Assembly (NCBI GenBank): GCA_021413595.1
Contig: JAIOQD010000730.1
Coordinates: forward strand, 1-5,405
Source of the DNA: Bacteroidota bacterium
GTDB taxonomy: Bacteria; Bacteroidota; Bacteroidia; 2-12-FULL-35-15
Length of the DNA stretch: 5,405 nt
Direction of reading: 5' to 3'
In this document: positions 1-5,108 of the stretch, piece after piece
Layout: every line of letters starts with the position of its first letter
How positions within the stretch are numbered: the stretch's first letter is position 1
Position numbers and translations under genes: made by a program
Notes under the pieces: model-generated
The model's database searches: none
What the model saw: the letters and a program-made list of their open reading frames with translations, nothing else
What the model was told of the DNA's origin: nothing

Positions 1-339
1 TTTAACTCTATTTTAATGGCTGTGGCACTCATAATGTTTTAATTTTAGTTTTCTCAAAGTTAACGATTTTCCACTCAGAGTCCAAAATTTTAAAAACATA
101 ATTCGTGAATTTTTTTTCGTTTTTTTATGAAATTGTATGCACGGTCAAGGTACACAGGTCTGCTTACAAACATTTTCAACGAAGTCGGAAAACACAGAAG
201 TCATAAAATTTTGAAGGGTCGGAGTACACAGCAGTCATCGTAGATAGCGGTAGTAAAAGAATTTCCTAAAAGCGAAAAGTTAAAATTCTGCCTATTATAA
301 TTGTCTTTGTTAGCAGTTTTTTTGAAATACCATTGCAAC
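1..339. other. Non-coding stretch without a recognisable gene
   Basis: All six frames are broken by frequent stops and I recognise no protein or RNA gene. Two weak features are visible. First, a degenerate motif of the form (g)tacacagnnntc recurs near 150-160, 192-204 and 226-238. The last two copies lie in 19-base blocks (186-204 and 220-238) that match at 16 of 19 positions with a 34-bp period. Second, TTGTTAGCAGTTTTTTT at 307-323 resembles the right border of the palindromic element at 3878-3895, so it may be a relic border of another copy. This could be the remains of an eroded cassette. Confidence 0.6.
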
Positions 340-472
340 CAACGGTAAATTGTATGAGTAGTGGCAGATTGCGTGGCACTTACCTGTCAAACTGCTACGC
401 AGTTTGAGCGGGCTACAAACCTTGATATTTAACACTTTCCCTGCCATTACTTATACAAAATGTTGTGTGCTG
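340..472. repeat. Palindromic attC-like element, copy 1
   Basis: An imperfect inverted repeat. The inner stem pairs 350-366 with 442-458 over 17 consecutive positions (15 Watson-Crick plus two G·T). An outer stem pairs CAACG (340-344) with TGTTG (461-465), separated from the inner stem by 5 nt on the left and 2 nt on the right. The 75-nt loop contains a perfect 8-bp hairpin (388-406), GCGGGC (408-413) and an ACAAAcCTTGATaT motif (415-428) shared with copy 2. The right border TTGTGTGCTG (463-472) lies four bases past the stop of the MerT-like gene. Read on the minus strand, ACACAAC (R''-like) and GTTGGTT (R'-like) each differ at one position from the integron core consensuses RYYYAAC and GTTRRRY. 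The overall plan resembles an integron attC site, but membership of that class is inference. It could also be a Bacteroidota-specific repeat family or a terminator-like structure. Confidence 0.7.
388..406. repeat. Perfect 8-bp hairpin in the loop of copy 1
   Basis: CAAACTGC, a TAC loop, then GCAGTTTG form an exact inverted repeat directly followed by AGCGGGC. Copy 2 has a comparable smaller CCC-GAA-GGG hairpin followed by CGGGC (3774-3787). No long T-tract follows on either strand, so an intrinsic terminator is not well supported. Confidence 0.6.
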
Positions 473-476
473 TTTT

Positions 477-1017
477 TTATTTATCCTTTTCATCTTTTGT
501 TCCACATTCTGATGAACAGTCAGTCGTCTGTGGGCAACACTCTTTTTTTGATGAATTATCATTTGTTGTGAAACTGTCAACCGTTTCAATATTTGAATTA
601 CAACTATTTTTGTTGTCGTTGAGTTTTGAAAAATATGGATAAGTCCACATTATAGCACTCATAATTGTAATTGCCCAAAGAAAAGATTTAGATTGAAAAA
701 AAGTAGTCTTTTTTAGGTGTATTGCAACAATCTGAACCGCTTTTGTTATTTTCAGAATCACAACAATTAGCTTCTTTTGGTTTGTATGCCTTATAAAAAG
801 CATAGGATAAACTAATAATTGTAAGTACCAAAAAGAATGGTGTTAGTTTTTCAAAGAATTTCATACTAGAACTTGAAATTCCAATAAAACCGAAAAGAGC
901 ATAACTACCACAACAACCACTTGCGGCACAAGCAACTCCACAAGCTCCACCACAGCTACCCAAGAGCGAGCCTAAGCTTGAAAAAAGTGCTAAAAACCTA
1001 GATTTAATTGTTTTCAT
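477..1017 (-). pseudogene. MerT-like Cys-rich membrane protein, frameshifted
   Basis: Third gene of the operon, starting three bases after the arsM stop, so probably translationally coupled. The first frame (1017 to 688) gives 109 aa. The adjacent frame carries on the protein to 477. Removing one base in the A6 run (709-714) or T7 run (696-702, as read on the minus strand) restores a 179-aa product. Its layout is a Cys-rich hydrophobic N-terminus (C22, C26, C30), a membrane segment with the CC pair 35-36, a second segment about 58-77 followed by YKAYKP, a loop with CC 85-86 and CC 97-98, and a third segment about 111-129 ending in YPYFSK. The tail carries C139, C160, C161, C167 and C171. The CC pair in the first segment, the loop cysteines and the spacing match MerT, the inner-membrane mercuric-ion carrier. 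Bacteroidota homologues also carry the third segment. There is no MerP-like GMTCxxC domain. Next to arsM it may move or bind thiophilic metals or arsenicals (inference). The shift may be a real mutation, a homopolymer sequencing error, or slippage. The ATG at 803 in the second frame is unlikely to be a real start. Confidence 0.75.
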
Positions 1018-1020
1018 TGT

Positions 1021-1812
1021 TTAAGGTTTTTTAGCATTAATAGTTATACTGATGATTGCACTATTTTTCTTTCTATATTCTTCAAGTTCTGCATTACTGA
1101 TAAATTGTAAAAGCAAACTGTCCGGTAAATTAATCTCGTGTTCTTTTCTTATTTGTAAATCCTGAAAACCTGCCTTTTTAATTACTTTCAAATATTCGTT
1201 TTTCTCTAATGCTCCAGACACACATCCTGCATACATTTCGGCAGCTTCTAAAATTCCTTTTGGTAAATCGGAATTAAGCACTACATCAGAAATACTAAAA
1301 TGTCCACCCGATTTTAAAACGCGATAAACTTCCTGATAAGCTATGTTTTTGTCGGGAACTAAATTCATTACACAGTTGCTAATTACAACATCAACTGATT
1401 TTGATGCAACAGGTAATTCTTCAATGTCTCCTAAAATGAATTCCACATTATGAAAACCTAATTTACTCTTGTTTTCATTTGCCTTTTCAACCATTGCTTC
1501 GGTAAAATCTACTCCGATTACTTTACCTGATTCTCCAACTTGATTTCTTGCGATAAAGACATCATTACCCGCACCAGAACCAAGGTCTAAAACTATGTTC
1601 CCTTTTCTGATGTCAGCAATTTCGGTAGGCAAACCACACCCTAAACCATAGTCCGCTATCTCCTGATAACCTTCTACATTTTTGTAATTCTCATCTAAAA
1701 ATGATGCTGATTGTTCTGGACTACAGCAAGATGGTCCACAACCACAACCGCTTCCGTTTTTTACTGCTGCTGTATAAGTTTGTTTTACAGCTTCTTTAAT
1801 GTTTTTTGTCAT
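1021..1812 (-). CDS. arsM: Arsenite S-adenosylmethionine methyltransferase
   Basis: A 263-aa cytosolic class I methyltransferase that transfers methyl groups from S-adenosylmethionine to As(III), giving methylated, partly volatile arsenicals. The N-terminus has a Cys-rich patch (C23, C25, C29, C30) of the kind seen in bacterial ArsM. The SAM-binding motif I VLDLGSGAGND lies at about 74-84, the acidic motif II VD at 101-102, GDIEELP at 128-134, and the post-core VLKSGGHFSISDVV at 165-178. Three isolated cysteines, C59 (GLGCGLP), C147 (ISNCVMNLV) and C197 (YAGCVSGAL), sit in the contexts of the three conserved arsenite-binding cysteines of the family. The length is normal and no key residue is missing. 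The ATG at 1812 follows an AT-rich leader with no Shine-Dalgarno, as usual in Bacteroidota. The gene lies 57 nt after the sigma factor gene and 3 nt before the MerT-like gene, so it is the centre of a metalloid-detoxification operon. A short direct repeat precedes it and may be a control site. Confidence 0.93.
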   Translation of the reverse strand: MTKNIKEAVKQTYTAAVKNGSGCGCGPSCCSPEQSASFLDENYKNVEGYQEIADYGLGCGLPTEIADIRKGNIVLDLGSGAGNDVFIARNQVGESGKVIGVDFTEAMVEKANENKSKLGFHNVEFILGDIEELPVASKSVDVVISNCVMNLVPDKNIAYQEVYRVLKSGGHFSISDVVLNSDLPKGILEAAEMYAGCVSGALEKNEYLKVIKKAGFQDLQIRKEHEINLPDSLLLQFISNAELEEYRKKNSAIISITINAKKP

Positions 1813-1841
1813 TGTATTTATTTTTTAAGTTACATACAATA

Positions 1842-1873
1842 GACGCAGAATTACTAAAAGGACGCAAAATTAA
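1842..1873 (-). promoter_or_regulatory. Direct repeat upstream of arsM
   Basis: In the sigZ-arsM gap, GACGCAGAATTAC (1842-1854) is followed 19 bases later by GACGCAAAATTAA (1861-1873), matching at 11 of 13 positions. The second copy overlaps the sigma factor stop codon. On the coding strand the units read as TAATTnTGCGTC. The spacing of nearly two helical turns suits a dimeric regulator, or the pair may form a second promoter for arsM, possibly read by the adjacent ECF factor. This is inference. Separately, the 12-mer AACTTAAAAAAT (minus strand) occurs just before arsM (1820-1831) and again in the sigZ leader (2440-2451). Confidence 0.35.
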
Positions 1874-2418
1874 TTACAACATTTGTTACAATTTTTCTTT
1901 TGCTCATAATCAACAATATTTCCGTATTTGTCAGATTGTATTGTACAACAGTCTGTAAAAAGATTCTTCAGATACCCTTTTGCTCGTTGTACTCTTGATT
2001 TTGCTCCTGAATATGAGATGTTTAATTTTTGAGCCAATTGTTTTTGCGTTAATCCATTGAATTCTGTAAGGATTATGGCTTCTTTATATTTGTCGTCAAG
2101 TTGATTAATAAATGGTTTTAAGCACTTTTCAAGTTCTCCATTGTCAACGATTTTTTCTTCATCAATTGAGTCATAATCATTAAGTTCAAAATGAGGTTTT
2201 AACTTTCTAAAATAGTCATTAATAGCATTTCTTGCAATTTGGTAAATCCATGAACTTAATTTTGTTTCGTCTTTGAGTGCTCCAACATTATTTTGAATTT
2301 TAATAAAAATATCTTGTAATATGTCATTAGTGATTTCTCTATCCTTAATATGACTGAATATAAATCCGTCTAATTCTTTGTGAAATTCATTCCAAATAAG
2401 TTCAAGTCTGTTTTGCAT
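1870..2418 (-). CDS. sigZ: ECF RNA polymerase sigma factor, SigZ type, with Cys-rich tail
   Basis: A 182-aa sigma-70-family factor of the extracytoplasmic-function class. Region 2 spans about 9-75 (NDILQDIFIKIQ at 31-42 and SSWIYQIARNAINDYFR at 55-71). Region 4 spans about 100-152 and has the helix-turn-helix FNGLTQKQLAQKLNISYSGAKSRVQRA (120-146), which would read the -35 element. After region 4 comes a ~30-residue tail with C157, C158, C177, C180 and C181, in the pattern DCC...YGNIVDY...CNKCC seen in the SigZ group. No anti-sigma gene is visible in the operon. The tail resembles in principle the Cys-rich domain of CorE-type sigma factors, which bind metal directly, so the protein may sense arsenite or another soft metal itself (inference). 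It is the first gene of the operon and probably drives arsM and the MerT-like gene, and perhaps itself. The ATG at 2418 keeps all of region 2, and an upstream promoter candidate fits it. Confidence 0.85.
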   Translation of the reverse strand: MQNRLELIWNEFHKELDGFIFSHIKDREITNDILQDIFIKIQNNVGALKDETKLSSWIYQIARNAINDYFRKLKPHFELNDYDSIDEEKIVDNGELEKCLKPFINQLDDKYKEAIILTEFNGLTQKQLAQKLNISYSGAKSRVQRAKGYLKNLFTDCCTIQSDKYGNIVDYEQKKNCNKCCN

Positions 2419-2429
2419 AATTAAATATT

Positions 2430-2458
2430 TCTATATGTCATTTTTTAAGTTTAGTCAA
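2430..2458 (-). promoter_or_regulatory. Candidate promoter of the sigZ-arsM-merT operon
   Basis: On the minus strand, TTGACT (2458-2453), a 17-nt spacer and TATAGA (2435-2430) make a good sigma-70-like pair. Transcription would start near 2423, leaving a leader of only about five bases before the ATG. The primary sigma factor of Bacteroidota prefers TTTG / TAnnTTTG, so the match may be fortuitous or may serve a different sigma factor. Confidence 0.35.
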
Positions 2459-2496
2459 TTTGTCAAAGTCGTGAGTTTCTCTAAAATAGCACACAA

Positions 2497-2501
2497 CGTT
2501 T
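2497..2501 (+). repeat. Left IS core copy, CGTTT
   Basis: This is the left junction of the IS. On its left, CACAACGTTT reads as the target; on its right, the left end of the element begins with GGCCTTTAG. The true recombination core is probably a dinucleotide within these five bases. The matching copy is at 3761-3765. Confidence 0.65.
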
Positions 2502-2510
2502 GGCCTTTAG

Positions 2511-2542
2511 TTTGCAAAATATTAAATATAGAATTAATTTTC
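2511..2542 (+). promoter_or_regulatory. Candidate bridge-RNA/transposase promoter
   Basis: TTTG (2511-2514), a 20-nt spacer and TAATTTTC (2535-2542, seven of eight bases of TAnnTTTG) match the Bacteroidota -33/-7 pattern. The predicted start is about five bases downstream, at or near 2547, the first base of the first bridge-RNA stem. The promoter and the RNA structure were found independently, so their agreement strengthens both. Confidence 0.55.
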
Positions 2543-2546
2543 AATA

Positions 2547-2686
2547 AAGGAAACGGGTGAACTAAAACGTTTTGTAGGAGTGGAGTCCTAATAGCTGCAT
2601 AAGTCCCGTTTCCTTCTTTTCAACTTGCCAGAGCTAATTGGAATGATAGGCATAAAGGCCTGCTAAAGGCAATCGCAAAGCAAGTT
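2547..2686 (+). ncRNA. Candidate IS110 bridge RNA
   Basis: Two stem-loops follow one another. Stem 1 pairs 2547-2557 with 2605-2615 (11 perfect bp). It encloses an internal loop (2558-2574 and 2591-2604) capped by the hairpin TAGGA/TCCTA with a 6-nt loop (2575-2590). Stem 2 pairs 2622-2628 with 2680-2686 (7 bp). It encloses an internal loop (2629-2647 and 2662-2679) capped by AGGC/GCCT, again with a 6-nt loop (2648-2661). IS110 bridge RNAs carry a target-binding loop and then a donor-binding loop, each with left and right guides. Left target guide: 2564-2572 equals 2493-2501 at 8 of 9 positions. Right target guide: 2592-2598 is complementary to 3767-3773 (7/7). Right donor guide: 2663-2670 is complementary to 2503-2510 (8/8). 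Left donor guide: only TTGG (2638-2641) matches the right end (3757-3760). The leader location is that of the IS110 subgroup rather than the IS1111 subgroup. The RNA's 3' end is unknown. Confidence 0.8.
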
Positions 2687-2712
2687 TATTTATTAACGTT
2701 AAAAACAAAGTT

Positions 2713-3726
2713 ATGGAAAAAATTAAAGAATTAAATCGTTTTGTTGAAAGTATCGGGATTGATGTATCAAAACTAACATTGGATGTATTTCTTTACAATA
2801 AGAAGCGTCACCGTCAATTCTCAAATAATTCGCAGGGGTTTGAAGCTATGCAAAAATGGATTAAATCTGAGATGGGAGATTTAAAAGATTTAGTTTATTG
2901 TTTTGAACATACCGGTTGGTATTGCATATTGTTAAGTCATTTTTTGGAAGCAGAATCAATGTTCTATTGCTGTATTAATCCTTTGGAAATTAAGCGTTCT
3001 ATGGGCTTTAAAAGAGGGAAAACAGATAAGACAGATTCGTATGAGATTGCACGTTTTGCCTGGTTGAGGAAGGATGAACTGGAACCATCGGTTTCTATGC
3101 CTGTAAAGCTAATTGAGTTGCAGCGTTTAATGAGTGTAAGAGAACAATTGGTAAAACAATGTACGGCACTTAAAAACCTGGAGAAAGGCTTGCTGGTAAC
3201 CATTGAGAAAGTGTCTTCTGATGCAGGATTGAAAATAATAAAACAATCTATAAAGCACCTTGAGCAACAAATAAGTAAATTAGAAAAAGAGATGGAAGGC
3301 CTCATTAAAACAGATGAGAAAATGCAAAACAATTACAAACTAAGTAAAAGTGTAAAAGGAGTAGGGAAAATACTGGCAGTACAAATGTTATTGCATACGC
3401 ATAACTATACAAGATTTGACGAATGGAGGCAGTTCTCAGCTTACTGTGGATTAGTGCCTTATCCATATCAATCCGGAACAAGTATAAATGGACGAAGGAA
3501 AATACACGCAATAAGTGATGTAAAAATGAAAAGTTTGCTGTCCATGTCTGCAATTAGCGCGATTCAGCATGATTCAGAATTACGGGTCTATTATCAAAAA
3601 CGGGTTGATGAAGGAAAGCCTAAAATGGTTGCTCTTAATATTATAAGAAATAAGATTGTTTCGAGAATTTTTGCAACAATCAAAAGAGGAACACCATATG
3701 TGGAACTAAGCAAATTTGCAGCTTAA
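2713..3726 (+). CDS. IS110-family transposase (DEDD/Ser recombinase)
   Basis: A 337-aa recombinase of normal family length. The N-terminal RuvC-like DEDD domain has D17 in GIDVSK, E65 in FEHTGWY, and D105 and D108 in GKTDKTDSYE, so all four acidic metal ligands are present. A helical, probably coiled-coil linker follows (about 165-205). The C-terminal Transposase_20 domain begins at SVKGVGKILA (213-222) and holds SAYCGLVPYPYQSGTSINGR (242-261). S254 in QSG is the likely catalytic serine. The ATG at 2713 is followed directly by the conserved N-terminus. The leader has no Shine-Dalgarno but is A-rich. The protein should act with the bridge RNA encoded upstream to join a circular donor to the target through a short core. 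No frameshift or missing catalytic residue is seen, so the protein looks functional. Confidence 0.95.
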   Translation: MEKIKELNRFVESIGIDVSKLTLDVFLYNKKRHRQFSNNSQGFEAMQKWIKSEMGDLKDLVYCFEHTGWYCILLSHFLEAESMFYCCINPLEIKRSMGFKRGKTDKTDSYEIARFAWLRKDELEPSVSMPVKLIELQRLMSVREQLVKQCTALKNLEKGLLVTIEKVSSDAGLKIIKQSIKHLEQQISKLEKEMEGLIKTDEKMQNNYKLSKSVKGVGKILAVQMLLHTHNYTRFDEWRQFSAYCGLVPYPYQSGTSINGRRKIHAISDVKMKSLLSMSAISAIQHDSELRVYYQKRVDEGKPKMVALNIIRNKIVSRIFATIKRGTPYVELSKFAA

Positions 3727-3760
3727 AAATAATTGAGAAAAAGCTTGTTTTTTATCTTGG

Positions 3761-3765
3761 CGTTT
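3761..3765 (+). repeat. Right IS core copy, CGTTT
   Basis: This is the right junction of the IS. The preceding ...ATCTTGG is taken as the right end of the element, and the following AGCAGCTACCC is target DNA. Seven target bases (3767-3773) are complementary to the right target guide in the leader RNA. Confidence 0.65.
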
Positions 3766-3890
3766 AGCAGCTACCCGAAGGGCGGGCTTTTTACCACAAA
3801 ACTTGATTTGAAAAACTAAACTTCCATTAACCCCAAAATTGTCTTTGGAACACGAAACCCCGCCTTTTGGGTAGGTGTTGTTAGCGGTAG
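3763..3890. repeat. Palindromic attC-like element, copy 2, split by the IS
   Basis: The inner stem pairs 3771-3786 with 3859-3874 (16 positions, 14 Watson-Crick plus two G·T). The loop is 72 nt and contains ACAAAaCTTGATtT (3796-3809), shared with copy 1. The right border reads TTGTTAGCGGTAG (3878-3890), 14 bases before the stop of the HEPN gene. Its left part was separated by the IS and lies at 2488-2501 (AGCACACAACGTTT). Rejoined, CAACG (2494-2498) pairs with TGTTG (3876-3880), the same outer stem as in copy 1. The left border, read on the minus strand as GTTGTGTGCTATTTT, matches the right border of copy 1 (GTTGTGTGCTGTTTT), so the sigZ-arsM-merT operon is flanked by facing copies of this border. 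Confidence 0.65.
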
Positions 3891-3904
3891 TTTTTCTTTC
3901 CATT

Positions 3905-5101
3905 TTAGCTTTCTGAAAGTAAAAAATTTCCTACAAAATTGTCCATCACTTTTTTATGTTCGTCAATTTTTGTCACAGTCATTTTAATTTCTTCTTCGTC
4001 AAGTCGGGTTGATGTCTGAAGTAACTCCACTTGCAAGTCCTTAAATTTTTCAAGAACATTTACCAGCTCTCTTTGCGTTGTCTTTTTTTGAACAGGTGTC
4101 GAAATTGATTTTAGTTTAATTATTGTCTCGGTTAAATAAGAAACCAGATGCTCAATATTCTGTTTTGTTTTTTGAAGTTTGATTAAAAGGTCTTTTTCAT
4201 TTAGAACTTCTTGTCCGTCATGGATTGGCTTGTATTGTCTCTCAACCATGATTTTTTTGATTTTCATTCTCCAGTTCTCTGTCAAGTAACCTGATTGAAA
4301 ATTTGTAAGCTCTAACAATATTTTTGCTGTCAGTCTTTCGTGCAGGTCGCTTAAATCAATTAGGTTTCTTTCTGTGATACTTCTGTTGTGGGCTTCTTCA
4401 CGCCTAATTTTATTCAAGTTGTCCATTTGATTGTCGAAGTCCATAAGGCTGTCGAAGTAAGGTCTAAAGAACTTGAAGTGAGTAGAAATGATTTTTTTTA
4501 GTTGCAGAGTGTATGTATAGGAAATCAAAATGTTTCCGTCATTGCACTCTATGCCAAATTGGTTTAAGTATGTCAGCTTAACTTCTTTACCAAGTTTGTT
4601 ATCCAAACTTTTGTCCCACCAATTGTCACCAAATTGTTCTTGAAGTTTTGTTTTAACCAATTCTCGTAAGCAGTTTTCAATTTCTGCAATAATCCTTTTT
4701 GATTGGGCAAGCCGATAGTCATCAGTGTTTTCTTGAAAGAGTGTAGATTTTAACCAGTCAATTGAATTGCCTTTGCCAATTAGTTCAGCCGTTGATTTTG
4801 ATGAAATTGCATATATCAACTCAACATTATTTCTGTCAAATGCTTTAACTGCGTAATAGGCAAAACTTATTCCTTCAAATCCGTTATTTCTAAAAAATCC
4901 GTTGAAAAACCCCATTATAGTCGCAATTTCCATCTTGATGTCAATAGAGTTTTCTGAGTAGGAGTGAAATTCGCAACAAAGTGTGTCTTCGTTGATAACG
5001 GAAACATCTATAACACGAATTTTTTTGCTTCCCGCACTTAGCGTGTCGAGATTTTCAAGTCCAAATTTTGTTATTCCTATTATGTCTTGAAGTCTAACCA
5101 T
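3905..5101 (-). CDS. HEPN-domain (Swt1-like) protein with C-terminal coiled coil
   Basis: A 398-aa soluble protein with no signal peptide or membrane segment. Residues 1-125 form an unrecognised alpha/beta region. Residues about 130-265 look like a HEPN domain of the Swt1 type: a helix with IENCLRELVKTKLQEQFGDNWWD (141-163), then LQLKKIISTHFKFFRPYF (199-216), then the signature NLNKIRREEAHNRSITE (228-244). In this, R233-x4-H238 fits the Rx4-6H motif of HEPN ribonucleases, with the usual N-R after H. Residues about 300-390 are Lys/Glu/Leu-rich and likely form coiled coils. HEPN proteins of this sort often cut RNA in defence or toxin systems. The family call rests on the motif, and the function is inference. 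The ATG at 5101 is seven bases after the stop of the upstream gene, so the two form an operon. The 3' end lies 14 bases from palindromic copy 2. Confidence 0.6.
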   Translation of the reverse strand: MVRLQDIIGITKFGLENLDTLSAGSKKIRVIDVSVINEDTLCCEFHSYSENSIDIKMEIATIMGFFNGFFRNNGFEGISFAYYAVKAFDRNNVELIYAISSKSTAELIGKGNSIDWLKSTLFQENTDDYRLAQSKRIIAEIENCLRELVKTKLQEQFGDNWWDKSLDNKLGKEVKLTYLNQFGIECNDGNILISYTYTLQLKKIISTHFKFFRPYFDSLMDFDNQMDNLNKIRREEAHNRSITERNLIDLSDLHERLTAKILLELTNFQSGYLTENWRMKIKKIMVERQYKPIHDGQEVLNEKDLLIKLQKTKQNIEHLVSYLTETIIKLKSISTPVQKKTTQRELVNVLEKFKDLQVELLQTSTRLDEEEIKMTVTKIDEHKKVMDNFVGNFLLSES

Positions 5102-5108
5102 TGAAAAA

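Larger units (their letters stand above)
2502..3765 (+). mobile_element. IS110-family insertion sequence, complete, ~1264 bp
   Basis: The element comprises a ~210-nt leader that encodes a bridge-RNA candidate, one intact transposase gene, and a 39-nt tail. CGTTT occurs at both junctions (2497-2501 and 3761-3765). IS110 elements leave only a very short shared core, so the exact cut within CGTTT is ambiguous, and the coordinates here assign the right copy to the element. There are no terminal inverted repeats, as expected for the family. Deleting the element rejoins CACAACGTTT to AGCAGCTACCCG and rebuilds one palindromic element like the copy at 340-472, which supports these ends. Intact coding and a legible junction suggest a fairly recent insertion. 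Confidence 0.85.

Noticed and set aside
127..243. Small plus-strand ORF (38 aa, Arg/Lys/Ser-rich)
   Set aside because: It has no recognisable leader or motif and its length is expected by chance. It spans the degenerate repeat.
340..472. A bona fide integron attC site
   Set aside because: The core sequences are each one base or more off RYYYAAC/GTTRRRY and no integrase is in the window, so only 'attC-like' is claimed.
460..642. Plus-strand ORF of 60 aa
   Set aside because: It lies opposite the downstream part of the MerT-like gene and its start falls inside the palindromic element. It has no domain or leader of its own.
477..803. The second MerT-like frame as an independent 108-aa gene starting at 803
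   Set aside because: The first ~32 residues are only the shifted reading of the upstream frame. The sensible part begins at the A6/T7 runs and continues the first frame.
2964..3553. Two minus-strand ORFs opposite the transposase gene
   Set aside because: They are shadows of a well-supported transposase frame and show no family features.
3727..3760. Intrinsic terminator at the end of the transposase gene (AAAAAGCTTGTTTTTT)
   Set aside because: The hairpin is almost all A-T with a tiny or absent loop. It is more likely just the AT-rich right end of the IS.
3706..3903. Minus-strand ORF of 65 aa
   Set aside because: It crosses the IS right end and palindromic copy 2; the peptide only translates the repeat arms.
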